Positions 27,228 through 35,434 of a stretch of DNA of 64,000 bases are shown in pieces (the first letter of the stretch is position 1; the number at the start of each line of letters is the position of its first letter). The DNA comes from Planifilum fimeticola. GTDB taxonomy: Bacteria; Bacillota; Bacilli; Thermoactinomycetales; DSM-44946. Both the position numbers and the translations under genes were made by a program. The notes below the pieces were generated by a model, which made no database searches, was not told the origin of the DNA, and saw only the letters and a list, made by a program, of their open reading frames with translations. The stretch lies in contig NZ_PVNE01000015.1 in assembly GCF_003001905.1 (NCBI RefSeq), positions 16,155-80,154 of the forward strand. The letters run 5' to 3'.

Positions 27228-27955
27228 CCGGATCTGCGCCCCGCAATGATCATTCGCCGGCTGTGCTCCGAGTGGGGATTTCCTTCAAAATCCCCCCACA
27301 CCTGCTGGACGGAGAGGCCGGCCCGCCGCATCATATCCTCCATCTGATCCCGGGCATACATCTTCACCCGTTCCTCATACCGCCTGGAACCCCGCACGTC
27401 GGACACGAAAATCCGCTTGCAAACCACATCCCCTTCAATCCATCGCTCTTCCCGGATCTTCACCCCGTCCTCCTCCCGCTCGCTCACGGGCACAAGGTCC
27501 CGGATCACCGCGGAGCGGTTGAGGAAATCGATCAAAAAGCGCCCCCCGGGTTTCAGCACGCGGCGGATTTCGGCCAGAACCCGTTCATTGTCCCGATCCT
27601 CCACAAAATACCCGAAGGAGGTAAACAGGTTGAGAACCACATCAAACATCTCCTTCGAGAACGGGAGGGAGCGCATGTCCCCGTGGACGAAACGAACGGG
27701 AAGCCCCTTCGAGAGCGTTGCCGCATAGGACAACAGGGTTTCCGACAGATCCAACCCGGTCACACGGTATCCCCGCCGCGCAAGGGCGATGGAGTGGCGT
27801 CCCGTTCCGCAGCACAAATCCAGTATGTGATCTCTCGGGCTCAAATTCAGCCACTCGACGATCGAATCGACTTCAGCTTCCGCATCGGCCATCGTCCGAT
27901 GGCGATACACCAACAGGTAGTCTTCTCCGAAGCTTTCTTTAAACCATTCCGACAC
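27224..27955 (-). CDS. Class I SAM-dependent methyltransferase
   Basis: 243 aa. Motif I ILDLCCGTGRHSIAL, then GLDLSETLL (motif II), HGDMRSLPFSKEMFDVVLNLFTSFGYF (motif III) and LKPGGRFLIDF. The C-terminal half is a beta-rich cap. It is a small-molecule methyltransferase of the Methyltransf_25 type, substrate unknown. The GTG start at 27955 follows GGGGGAGGAG by 6 bases; an upstream frame gives a cysteine-rich tail with no binding site. Confidence 0.85.
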   Translation of the reverse strand: MSEWFKESFGEDYLLVYRHRTMADAEAEVDSIVEWLNLSPRDHILDLCCGTGRHSIALARRGYRVTGLDLSETLLSYAATLSKGLPVRFVHGDMRSLPFSKEMFDVVLNLFTSFGYFVEDRDNERVLAEIRRVLKPGGRFLIDFLNRSAVIRDLVPVSEREEDGVKIREERWIEGDVVCKRIFVSDVRGSRRYEERVKMYARDQMEDMMRRAGLSVQQVWGDFEGNPHSEHSRRMIIAGRRSG

Positions 27956-28039
27956 ACGCGTCTCCTCCCCCGGATGTTGACAAACGCATAAATACATTTT
28001 ACCACAACAGGCCGAAAGCCAATGAAGGCCCGCCGTAAA

Positions 28040-28071
28040 ACAAAAAAGAACGACACCGATCGTGCCGCTCT
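28040..28071 (-). terminator. Terminator of the SufR-like regulator gene
   Basis: Minus-strand AGCGGCAC / GTGTCGTT stem (two G-U pairs) with loop GATCG, followed by CTTTTTTGTTTT. Confidence 0.75.
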
Positions 28072-28172
28072 GATCGCGCCTCGCCATTGGTTCATGAATC
28101 TACCCAGAGAAAACCCATATTTTTGTAAAATATGGAAGTTTCGTTGAATAAATCTTCCCCTCCGGCGCGTCC

Positions 28173-28820
28173 TTACCTCTTCACCGCTTCCCGCGGCCGA
28201 ATGATGTAGGTGCAGTTTCTTCCTCCTTTGGCCTTGCACTCCACCCGCTCCACATCGGCGGACAGGACGCTGCGAAACCAGTTGATCTCGGCGGAACAAG
28301 CCTGGTTGTAACAGCAGGCCACTTCCGAGATGGGACAATTGAATTCGGTCAGGACAAAGGTGCCGTCCTCCCGCGATTCCCACCGGACCATGTAACCTTT
28401 TTCATCCTGCAGTTCAGCCAGGGTCTTGACGCGCTCCTCCAACGACTCCCCCTCGAAGAGGTTCCGGTACTCCTCCGTCAACCGCCTCTCCCGCCGACGG
28501 AACAAATTGTCGATGGCCGAGGAACCTTCCGCGTTCTCCAGATCCCGCAGGATGTCCAAAGTGAATGTATGATAATTTTTCGGGAAAAGGTCTTCCGCTC
28601 GTTCGGTCAGATCATATTGGTTCGTGGGACGGCCCATCGATTGCCTGAGCAGGCGGGACTGGATCAGATTGTCTCGCTCCAGTGTCTGGAGATGGCGGCG
28701 AACGGCCATCTCGGTGATGCCCAGTTTGGCCGCCAGATCACTGACCGTCATCGGACCTTCCGTCTTCAACAAATATAAAATCTGCTTGCGAGTCGAGGTG
28801 ATTTCCTCCACCTTCTTCAC
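28173..28820 (-). CDS. SufR-like DeoR/ArsR-type transcriptional regulator with cysteine cluster
   Basis: 215 aa. N-terminal winged helix (about 7-70) with KLGITEMAVRRHLQTLERDNLI recognition region and a RPTNQYDLTERAEDLFP wing, as in SufR-type repressors. The C-terminal domain carries cysteines in FNCPISEVACCYNQAC and VECKAKGGRNC. SufR proteins bind an Fe-S cluster at such residues and control suf genes; here the target genes are not evident. The start is GTG at 28820 or, with better binding-site spacing, GTG at 28811. An AT-rich region upstream probably holds its promoter. Confidence 0.8.
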   Translation of the reverse strand: MKKVEEITSTRKQILYLLKTEGPMTVSDLAAKLGITEMAVRRHLQTLERDNLIQSRLLRQSMGRPTNQYDLTERAEDLFPKNYHTFTLDILRDLENAEGSSAIDNLFRRRERRLTEEYRNLFEGESLEERVKTLAELQDEKGYMVRWESREDGTFVLTEFNCPISEVACCYNQACSAEINWFRSVLSADVERVECKAKGGRNCTYIIRPREAVKR

Positions 28821-28903
28821 CTGCCCTTTCTATTATTTTACCCGAATTCCTGCTATAAGTAAATTTATTAAACAGATATCTTAAAAAAGGCTTCCGATGA
28901 CCT

Positions 28904-29338
28904 TCACGTGCCCAATTCCTGACGCAGATAGTCCCGGACCCACTTGTCAAAGGACGAGAGAAGCTCCGATTGATCCCCGTGATCCTCCACCTCGCCGGGG
29001 GACAATTCATCGTACTTCCGAACCAACCGGTCCCGGAACCGCACCAATTCCCGGATCCGTTCGGCCCCCTCCTTCGGTATCACCCGCTCATCCTCCAAAA
29101 TGTCCACGATGTCGAGGTATCCCCCGGGATCTCTCATGATGAAGCCGTCGATCATCGTCGTCCCCACGTCGATCATGCATTCCACGGCCAGGTGGAGCGC
29201 CCGGGACGCGGCAAAAAAGAGCACCGGATCCCCTTCCCGCTCTCCGCGACGGCGTTTCGTCTCCTCCAGCACGGCGACGCATTCCCGGAGCACCTTCAAC
29301 TGCCGCTCGATCCGATCCGTATCCACATCGTACACCAC
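28904..29338 (-). CDS. yutE: HepT-like (DUF86, YutE family) protein
   Basis: About 144 aa, mostly helical. DTDRIERQLKVLREC at the start, AASRALHLAVECMIDVG in the middle and RFRDRLVRKYDEL near the C-terminus. The last corresponds to the Rx4-6HxY motif of HepT RNase toxins, but the His is replaced by Arg/Lys here. No MntA nucleotidyltransferase gene adjoins it, so it is unlikely to be an active toxin-antitoxin half. YutE-type solitary relatives are common in Bacilli. The GTG start at 29338 lies 7 bases after GGGGGG. Confidence 0.8.
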   Translation of the reverse strand: MVYDVDTDRIERQLKVLRECVAVLEETKRRRGEREGDPVLFFAASRALHLAVECMIDVGTTMIDGFIMRDPGGYLDIVDILEDERVIPKEGAERIRELVRFRDRLVRKYDELSPGEVEDHGDQSELLSSFDKWVRDYLRQELGT

Positions 29339-29593
29339 ATCGGTTCCCCCCATCCGTCATCAGTGCATATCAACAACATTTTAGCGCATCCCCAACCGCA
29401 CAAAAACCGTTATCCGCTCTCCAACAATTCCCTTCCTTTTCCTACACCTGCCCGTCCGACCGAAAGGCGGCACACATACACTGATGGAAAACCAATGCGA
29501 ACCTCAAAGCTTTTGCAGTTTCGCCGATCCTCCGGAAAACCCGCCGAATCCCCCTCGGCCAACCACCATTTTTATATGACGGAAGGTGATCGG

Positions 29594-30124
29594 ATGTCTC
29601 TCCTCGCAGCCATGATTCTCGCTTCCTTCGCCGCCAATGTGGACAACGTCGGTATCGGAATCGAAAAAACGTCAAAGGGAGAACGGATTCCCTTTCAGGC
29701 GCTTTTCGCCCTGTTCTCCGTCACCGCTGTTTTCTCCTCCCTTGCGGTCCAACTGGGTCTTTGGCTCGAGGGAAAAATTCCTTCCCAATATGTCGAATGG
29801 ACCTGCGGCATCCTGCTCGGTTTCGTCGGCCTTCGCGTTTCGCTTCCGGGGCAGGATCCCTCCCGCAAAGTCGCCCTGCTTGAACGCAAATGGTGGATGT
29901 TTGCCTTCAGCCAGTCTCTCAACAATCTTTCCATGGGACTGAGCGGAGGCTTTCTCGGCTTTCACCCGGTGCTTTTCGGGATCACGCTGGGAGGCGCGAG
30001 CAGTTTCCTGTTATGGACCGGCACCCGGATCGGGATCCGCCTGCAAAGCACCCACATCGCTTGGATGCATCGCCTGGGCGGTGCCTTTCTCCTCCTCATC
30101 GCCGCGCTTCAATTCCTCCGATAA
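29594..30124 (+). CDS. MntP/YtaF-like membrane protein, putative manganese efflux
   Basis: 176 aa with six predicted membrane helices arranged as two related halves. The first half starts LASFAANVDNVGIGI and the second FSQSLNNLSMGLSGGFLGF; in MntP-type exporters both halves carry an Asp in the first helix of the repeat. Here the first keeps Asp, the second has Asn-Asn. ATG follows GGAAGGTGATCGG. Transport of Mn2+ is inferred from the family. Confidence 0.7.
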   Translation: MSLLAAMILASFAANVDNVGIGIEKTSKGERIPFQALFALFSVTAVFSSLAVQLGLWLEGKIPSQYVEWTCGILLGFVGLRVSLPGQDPSRKVALLERKWWMFAFSQSLNNLSMGLSGGFLGFHPVLFGITLGGASSFLLWTGTRIGIRLQSTHIAWMHRLGGAFLLLIAALQFLR

Positions 30125-30194
30125 AAAGGGAACGAACTGCAACTTTTCTCTCCTTTCTTCGTCTGAAAAGCAGAGACGAAGGGAGGAACCCGAC

Positions 30195-31124
30195 GTGAAG
30201 ATGTGGCAAAGGATCGGATTCGCCTTATTGGTGATCACCCTGCTGGCGGGGTGTTCAACGGAAAAGGCATCCCCGCAGCTGCCCGAGAATCGGACCGTGC
30301 AAAAGAGCCTGGTAGAACCGCTGGATGCCAAGAACGAAGCGATGGGTTCCCAGTCTTCCGCTCCCTCTTCGACGGAGACGGCCCTGAAAAAGGCCGAAGA
30401 ACCGCGCGCCGCGGCGGATGAGGAGGTGCCGCCGGAGCAAAAGGTGATTTACCGGGCTGATGTGCAAATGCGCGTCTCCCGCTTTAAACAGGCACGGGAA
30501 CAGTTAGAGAAGGAAGCCCGGAAGCTGGGCGGCTACATCGTCAATGAGTCGGAATCGAGGGACGATCGAACCCTCCGGGGAACCATCGTGTTCCGCATTC
30601 CCCAACAGCGCTTTCAAGACTTTCTCTCCTCCCTGGAAAAGTGGGCGGTGGAAATCCCTTCGAAACAGATTCAGGGCACCGACGTCACCGAGGAGTACGT
30701 GGATCTGAAATCCCGCCTCCGGGCCAAGCAAGCCGTGGAGAAGCGGCTGCTGGAATTGATGAAACAGGCGAAGAAGCCGGAAGATCTTCTGAACATCACC
30801 AATCACTTGTCCCAGGTGCAGGAGGAGATCGAACGGATCAAGGGACGCATGCGCTATCTGGATGACCGGATCGATTATGCGACGGTCACCGTCAACCTGG
30901 AACAGCCGGTCGTGCTGGAAAACCCCAACGCGGGGCTATGGCAACAAATCCTCCAATCCTTTGTCGATTCCACCGCCTGGCTGCTGAACGCCTTCCGGAG
31001 AGCGCTGGTTTTCCTGGCCGCCGCCCTTCCCCCGCTTCTGATCCTGGCGGCGATCGGCATCCCCCTGTGGAATCGATATCGCCGCCGCAGAGCTTCCGCG
31101 CCGCAACCTCCGGATGAAAACTAA
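30195..31124 (+). CDS. DUF4349 lipoprotein
   Basis: 309 aa. Lipobox LLAGC with Cys20, then a 70-residue low-complexity linker. The DUF4349 core follows: IYRADVQMRVSRFKQAREQLEKEARKLGGYI, DVTEEYVDLKSRLRAKQAVEKRLLELM with a predicted coiled coil, and YATVTVNLEQP. A C-terminal membrane helix (about 265-290) is followed by a basic tail. It is anchored at both ends outside the cell; function unknown. The GTG at 30195 is 8 bases after GGGAGG and preferred over the ATG two codons later. Confidence 0.88.
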   Translation: MKMWQRIGFALLVITLLAGCSTEKASPQLPENRTVQKSLVEPLDAKNEAMGSQSSAPSSTETALKKAEEPRAAADEEVPPEQKVIYRADVQMRVSRFKQAREQLEKEARKLGGYIVNESESRDDRTLRGTIVFRIPQQRFQDFLSSLEKWAVEIPSKQIQGTDVTEEYVDLKSRLRAKQAVEKRLLELMKQAKKPEDLLNITNHLSQVQEEIERIKGRMRYLDDRIDYATVTVNLEQPVVLENPNAGLWQQILQSFVDSTAWLLNAFRRALVFLAAALPPLLILAAIGIPLWNRYRRRRASAPQPPDEN

Positions 31125-31130
31125 ACCGTG

Positions 31131-31172
31131 CGAAAAACCGGACGGAAAATTTTCCTCCGGTTTTTCGTCTTT
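31131..31172 (+). terminator. Terminator of the DUF4349 lipoprotein gene
   Basis: CGAAAAACCGG (31131-31141) and CCGGTTTTTCG (31157-31167) enclose a second internal palindrome; T run follows. Confidence 0.85.
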
Positions 31173-31252
31173 TAAAAGCGGAAGGCGAATAGGATCTCCA
31201 AGATCTTCAAACAATGAGACAAGATGGTGAAACACGGAAAGGAGTGAGACGG

Positions 31253-31516
31253 TTGCAACTGTCCACCAAGGATCTCCACTATCTGAAGGATGAGCTTTCC
31301 TGGGAACTTTTGGCCATGAAAAAATGCCATCACTACGCCCAGGAATGCCAGGATCCCGAAATTCGCCAACTGCTCGACCGGATCGGAAAGATTCATCAAC
31401 AACATTACCAAATCCTGCTGAATCAGCTGAATCCGTCCGGTCAGCCGACCATGCAGTCCCCCGCGGGAACCCAGTCGACATACCCCGCCTCATGCTGGGG
31501 AAACATGCAGTCGTAA
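31253..31516 (+). CDS. CotF-family spore coat protein, short
   Basis: 87 aa. STKDLHYLKDELSWELLAMKKCHHYAQECQDPEIRQLLDRIGKIHQQHYQILLNQL is a ferritin-like helical pair typical of CotF-type coat proteins; the tail is rich in Gln, Pro and Ser. The TTG start at 31253 follows AAAGGAG at 8 bases. It is followed by a second coat gene 60 bases on. Expressed presumably in the mother cell during sporulation; promoter not recognised. Confidence 0.83.
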   Translation: MQLSTKDLHYLKDELSWELLAMKKCHHYAQECQDPEIRQLLDRIGKIHQQHYQILLNQLNPSGQPTMQSPAGTQSTYPASCWGNMQS

Positions 31517-31576
31517 GCCGCAACCCGCACCCGCGGGGGATTTGACGAAAAAAATTGCACAAAGGAGGATCCCGAT

Positions 31577-31948
31577 ATGCAATGGCAGTCCCAAGATCCC
31601 TCCTCTCCCTACCATCCGCAGGGAACACCTTCTGGGGGGCAGCAGCAGCAGACCGGCCTCCCCCGAGTAAAGGGGCCGGAAATGAACGACCGGGACCGGA
31701 TCAATGATGTGATGGCGACGGAAAAATACCTGACCACCGCGTACAACATCGCCGTCAACGAGGCGAGCACCGAACAGCTCTACCGGACCCAGATGAACCT
31801 TCTGAACGAACTGCATCAATGTCAACGGGATTTGTTCAACCTGATGCACCGGAAGGGCTGGTACAAACTCGATCAAGCCCAGGCACAGGACGTCTACCAA
31901 ACCGCCCAGCAATTTTCCAACTACCAAACCCAGTTTCCCTATTCGTGA
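31577..31948 (+). CDS. CotF-family spore coat protein
   Basis: 123 aa. A disordered Gln-, Pro- and Ser-rich head (1-35) precedes a CotF domain with MNDRDRINDVMATEKYLTTAYNIAVNEASTEQLYRTQMNLLNELHQCQRDLFNLMHRKGWY. ATG follows AAAGGAGG. It is paired with the shorter coat gene upstream; the two probably act together in the coat. A perfect GTGCCGCC/GGCGGCAC hairpin without T run follows at 31952-31972. Confidence 0.87.
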   Translation: MQWQSQDPSSPYHPQGTPSGGQQQQTGLPRVKGPEMNDRDRINDVMATEKYLTTAYNIAVNEASTEQLYRTQMNLLNELHQCQRDLFNLMHRKGWYKLDQAQAQDVYQTAQQFSNYQTQFPYS

Positions 31949-32000
31949 GGGCTGTGCCGCCCCATCGGCGGCACGCCTTCGGTCCCGCCAGGCGGGGTGC

Positions 32001-32624
32001 CTACGGCAAGCCGTCACCCAACAACAGAACCGTCATATAAACCGCACTCGCCCAGATAAAGAAGGCCGACAGCTTGTTCAACACCGGGATGAATCCCGGT
32101 TTCATTTTTTTCAACACCCGCCCGGCGACGGCCAAAAAGACAAACCACAAAAAGGAGACCAGGATGCAGGCGACAGTGAAGCCCATTTTCTCGGCGCCCG
32201 CATATTGCAGGGAACTGGCTCCGATCACCCCCACCGTATCCATGATGGCGTGCGGGTTGAGCAGAGAAACCGAACCTGCGAACATCACCTGTTCCCTCGG
32301 GGAAATGGCCGACCCCGTCTGCCGCTCTTCCGGGGAATCTCCCCCGCTCCGCCAGGTGACCCAGCCCATGTACAAAAGAAAGAGCACTCCGATGCCCAGC
32401 AGGGCGTAGCGGAGCCAGTTCACCGTCAGCACCACCAGGGATACCCCCGTCACCGCGAGCAGGATGAGCATCGCGTCGCAGAATGTGGCCGTCAAGACGG
32501 CGGGCATTGCGCGCACCAGGCGGGGTTGGATCGCCCCCTGGTTGAAAATGAACACATTTTGCACGCCCAGCGGCAAAATGAGGCCCAACGCCAACACCAG
32601 TCCGTGAACAAAAGCCAGCAGCAA
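32001..32624 (-). CDS. LysE/ArgO family amino-acid exporter
   Basis: 207 aa with six hydrophobic segments. The start LLAFVHGLVLALGLILPLGVQNVFIFNQGA matches the LysE signature (G..LGLILPLGVQN), and the middle has LLNPHAIMDTVGVIG. It exports basic amino acids or related compounds by family. The TTG start lies 6 bases after GGGGAGGGG. A single gene with convergent coat genes on one side. Confidence 0.9.
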   Translation of the reverse strand: MLLAFVHGLVLALGLILPLGVQNVFIFNQGAIQPRLVRAMPAVLTATFCDAMLILLAVTGVSLVVLTVNWLRYALLGIGVLFLLYMGWVTWRSGGDSPEERQTGSAISPREQVMFAGSVSLLNPHAIMDTVGVIGASSLQYAGAEKMGFTVACILVSFLWFVFLAVAGRVLKKMKPGFIPVLNKLSAFFIWASAVYMTVLLLGDGLP

Positions 32625-32836
32625 TTCGTCCCCTCCCCGATATTTGTATCAATAAGCCAATATGTATACGATTTTCTTTCGCTCTGCAAGACCTGAATGC
32701 TCCGTCCCATCGAAAGGCTTGTCAAAGTCTCGATTTGTTTGTTCTTTGATGACATCCTTTGTCGCTCAGGAAGGAATAATCAGTTCATCCTCGAATTGGT
32801 AATGATGAAGCATGCCAATCGGGGAGGGTAATTGGT

Positions 32837-33490
32837 ATGGAAAAAAAGCACATCACCACCCGGGAGGCCGCGGAACGGCTGCGGGTTCACGCTCGGACCA
32901 TCCGCAAATGGATTGATGTGTTTGAGGATTACATTCATCCCGAGGTGAACGACCGCGGTCATTACATCTTCTCCGAAGAAGGGTTCCGCCGGCTGGCCGA
33001 AATTCAAACCCGCCTGCAAAAACCGAACAAATCGATGCGCCAGGTTCGCCAGGAACTCATCCAGGAGGGAAAACTGGAACAACCGCCCGCGGAGGGCCCG
33101 GAATTCCTGGATGACATCGACCCGGACACCAAGGTGGCCCCCTTTATGAGCGCCGAAAAGGCGTACAGGTACATGATGGACACGGTAAACGCCATCAATG
33201 ACACGCTGGAGGAATTGTCGGGCCGGATGCAGCGGATGGAAGACCAGGTGATCAATCTGTACGGAGCCTTGGAAAAATTGGAAAACAGAATGACCACCAA
33301 AAACGCCCTGTACGCTCCGGCCAAGGACGTGCAGAGCATGTTCGACGAGATCCGCAAAATGCATGAACAACTGAAGGCGGAATTGCGCAACGTCTCCTTC
33401 TCCCAGCGTTTGGCGGCGGCGACGGAGAGCCAATTCGTCCCCCGAAAAGAGCGAAAACCGAGGGCAGCTCGGTTTTTCGGAATATTTTAA
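32837..33490 (+). CDS. RacA-like MerR-type DNA-binding coiled-coil protein
   Basis: 217 aa. N-terminal MerR-like helix-turn-helix (4-75): ITTREAAERLRVHARTIRKWIDVFEDYIHPEVNDRGHYIFSEEGFRRL. Residues about 110-195 form a predicted coiled coil (MDTVNAINDTLEELSGRMQRMEDQVINLYGALEKLENRM). The tail is basic. This is the layout of RacA, which anchors the chromosome to the pole at sporulation, but a general regulator cannot be excluded. ATG follows GGGGAGGG at 8 bases. The terminator hairpin lies inside the last codons. Confidence 0.72.
   Translation: MEKKHITTREAAERLRVHARTIRKWIDVFEDYIHPEVNDRGHYIFSEEGFRRLAEIQTRLQKPNKSMRQVRQELIQEGKLEQPPAEGPEFLDDIDPDTKVAPFMSAEKAYRYMMDTVNAINDTLEELSGRMQRMEDQVINLYGALEKLENRMTTKNALYAPAKDVQSMFDEIRKMHEQLKAELRNVSFSQRLAAATESQFVPRKERKPRAARFFGIF
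33454..33477 (+). terminator. Terminator embedded in the end of the RacA-like gene
   Basis: AAAACCGAG, GGCAG loop, CTCGGTTTTT. The stem lies inside the coding sequence, 13 bases before its last base. Confidence 0.7.
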
Positions 33491-33570
33491 GGAATGTTCG
33501 GGAATGGGAGACTCCCCTCCATCGTGTATAATGGAAATCGGAACAAAAATGCGGAAAAAGGAGAATCTCC

Positions 33571-33837
33571 ATGTCAGAACCGATGTATCTGTATGACGAG
33601 GTGGAGGACACCCAGACCCGTTATGTGAGCTTTGTCGACGATACCTCCCGTTTCGACCTGGCCCTCATCACCACGGAACGCTTTTTCGGAAAAACCCTGG
33701 TGCTCAATCTCCAATCCAACCGTTATGCCATCATCGGCCAAGACGACCTGGAGGAGCCGGGGTATTTGGAGCAGGTGTACGGCATCAGCCCGGAAGAGGC
33801 GGAACGGTTGAAAAAATTCCTTCTCAGCGTGGTTTGA
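33571..33837 (+). CDS. DUF3055 (SAV0927-like) protein
   Basis: 88 aa. MYLYDEVEDTQTRYVSFV, RFDLALITTERFFGKTLVLNLQSNRYAIIGQDDLEEPGYLEQ and a final EEAERLKKFL helix match the DUF3055 family found across Bacilli. A compact alpha/beta cytoplasmic protein; function unknown. ATG follows AAAAAGGAG at 8 bases. Confidence 0.85.
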   Translation: MSEPMYLYDEVEDTQTRYVSFVDDTSRFDLALITTERFFGKTLVLNLQSNRYAIIGQDDLEEPGYLEQVYGISPEEAERLKKFLLSVV

Positions 33838-33888
33838 CGGGGAATGAAATGCTCCCTCGCCGGTTATGTTAACGGCGAGGTGATCGAA

Positions 33889-34176
33889 ATGAAACCGAAG
33901 CGGAATACCCCCTACACGGACGTGTCCACCGTGGAGTCGCTGCGAAACGAAGTGATTCCCGAGGAGTTCCCGGAAGGGCCCTACGGGGCGGCCCACAACG
34001 AGGATGTGCTGGGCAAGGAATCCCCGTGGTTCGCCTCCCAGCACGCCGCACCGCGGTTCACCTATGAAAACCGCGAATTTCACGAGGGGATCCCCCGTCA
34101 GGATCCGGGCAGCCACCCCACCCATGATGATCCCCGGAAGGATGAGGAGCTTCCGGAGGAAGAAAGTCGATATTAG
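33889..34176 (+). CDS. Conserved small cytosolic protein of Bacilli
   Basis: 95 aa, hydrophilic. Features seen: YTDVSTVESLRNEVIPEEFPEGPYGA, SPWFASQHAAPRFTYENREFHEGIPRQDPGSHPTHDDP. This matches a short uncharacterised family usually labelled cytosolic protein in Bacilli. No membrane segment or catalytic motif. The ATG at 33889 follows GAGGTG by 6 bases; a longer frame beginning 45 bases earlier lacks a binding site. 51 bases after the DUF3055 gene, so likely the same transcript. Confidence 0.75.
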   Translation: MKPKRNTPYTDVSTVESLRNEVIPEEFPEGPYGAAHNEDVLGKESPWFASQHAAPRFTYENREFHEGIPRQDPGSHPTHDDPRKDEELPEEESRY

Positions 34177-34223
34177 AGACAAAAAAACCCACGCCATGTG
34201 GGTATATCATTTTTGAGGAGTTT

Positions 34224-34550
34224 TCAGATGCCGCTCTTGCGGCTTTTTTTTCGGACCTGCGCCTCCTTCTTGGAGGGAATTTGCTTCAGGACGAAGTAAG
34301 CGCAGCCGAAATTGCAATACTCATTCAGATACTCCTGCAGATAACCGATTTTGTTATCCCGGGTGGCCTTGGGATGACGGTCGGAAAAAAAACCCTTCAG
34401 CCGAAGTTGACCGTAACCCCAATCCCCCACGATGTAGTCATACTTTTTAAGGATGTCACTGTACCGCTTTCGGAAGGCCTCGGCGTTCCAGGCGTCATTG
34501 TGATTGGTCAACAGCTCGTATGTTTTTCCCTGAATATGGATGATATTCAT
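34224..34550 (-). CDS. yutD: YutD-like protein (DUF1027)
   Basis: 108 aa. NIIHIQGKTYELLTNHNDAWNAEAFRKRYSDILKKYDYIVGDWGYGQLRLKGFF and the CNFGCAYFVLK segment with two cysteines identify the YutD family, function unknown. The C-terminus is very basic (KKEAQVRKKSRKSG). ATG at 34550 follows GAGG by 9 bases. In Bacillus it neighbours yutC, yutE and lipA; here it is convergent with the preceding small gene. Confidence 0.87.
   Translation of the reverse strand: MNIIHIQGKTYELLTNHNDAWNAEAFRKRYSDILKKYDYIVGDWGYGQLRLKGFFSDRHPKATRDNKIGYLQEYLNEYCNFGCAYFVLKQIPSKKEAQVRKKSRKSGI
34228..34251 (+). terminator. Plus-strand terminator inside the yutD 3' end
   Basis: GCCGC, loop TCTT, GCGGC followed by eight T. 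It would end transcription of the DUF3055 unit while overlapping the last codons of yutD on the other strand. Confidence 0.8.
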
Positions 34551-34743
34551 GGTATCCAACCTCGATGTTTCTGCCTTTTTCTATCATCCATGGTACAATA
34601 TCCAGGCAATAAAATACAATCACCCGAAGAGGATTGGACCCATCAATCTTGGACTTTTTTGGGTGAGTCCGCCGGTCCTTTCCACCTCCGTCCCTGCATA
34701 CCCCCTTCCCGCCGGGGCACGCTATGGCTAGGAGGTGGCAAAG

Positions 34744-35370
34744 GTGATGAAGCAACGGGTTTTGGCTCTGGTTTCCTGTTTTTTCATTTCTCTGGCGGCC
34801 GCCTGCGCTCCCGCCGGTCAACGGCCCGAGGCGGACACCGACCAAACCTTGTTCAGGGACCGAACCGATGAGACCCCCGGCGCCTACGATTACGTGAACA
34901 GGGAAGCGCCCCGCGGAATCCGAATGGGCACCCAAAACCCGGTCGGTTACATCCGTTACCAAAAGGACAACAACCAACGCGGCGGACGGGCGCCCAACAT
35001 CTACGTGGACCGGAACAACTTGGCCCGGCAAATCGCTTATCTGGTGACCAACCAGCGGGGGATCAAAGATGCCACCGTGCTGGTCACCGATGACCACGTG
35101 TTTGTAGGAATCAACGGGAATCAAGGGAAAAAATTGGATTACCAGACCCTGCGCCGGATCCGACAAACCGCTCTCAGCGTCACCCCGCGGTATTACCGGG
35201 TGCACGTCGTCAATGAAAACGCCCTGCTTCGCCGGATGAACGAGGTGGGAACGGGCCGCGCCCGCAATGATCTGCAACGGCTGCTCCGCGACCTGGGGGA
35301 CACGACACCGCCCGGCGTGGGAACGCCCGGCATCATCCGACGCCCCGGTAAACCGCCGGTGCTCGATTGA
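34744..35370 (+). CDS. yutC: YhcN/YlaJ-type sporulation lipoprotein (YutC-like)
   Basis: 208 aa. Signal peptide with a LAAAC lipobox (Cys21). The mature part has NLARQIAYLVTNQRGIKDATVLVTDDHVFVGINGN, the family core found in spore-associated lipoproteins, and a proline/arginine-rich tail. GTG at 34744 is 8 bases after AGGAGG; an in-frame GTG overlapping the binding site is rejected. Probably a germination- or coat-related membrane-surface protein. It ends at a hairpin shared with lipA. Confidence 0.82.
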   Translation: MMKQRVLALVSCFFISLAAACAPAGQRPEADTDQTLFRDRTDETPGAYDYVNREAPRGIRMGTQNPVGYIRYQKDNNQRGGRAPNIYVDRNNLARQIAYLVTNQRGIKDATVLVTDDHVFVGINGNQGKKLDYQTLRRIRQTALSVTPRYYRVHVVNENALLRRMNEVGTGRARNDLQRLLRDLGDTTPPGVGTPGIIRRPGKPPVLD

Positions 35371-35385
35371 CCGAAGCGCGAAATG

Positions 35386-35420
35386 ACGAAATCCCCCGCC
35401 GATGCGACGGGGGATTTCGC
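35386..35420. terminator. Hairpin between convergent yutC and lipA
   Basis: GAAATCCCCCG (35388-35398) and CGGGGGATTTC (35408-35418) form a perfect 11-bp stem. A and T tracts are within the stem ends. Likely bidirectional terminator. Confidence 0.7.
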
Positions 35421-35434
35421 GTGATTTGCATCAA

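Noticed and set aside
28970..29593. N-terminal extension of the MntP-like gene
   Set aside because: It runs antisense through the HepT-like gene; a strong binding site and the first membrane helix place the start at 29594.
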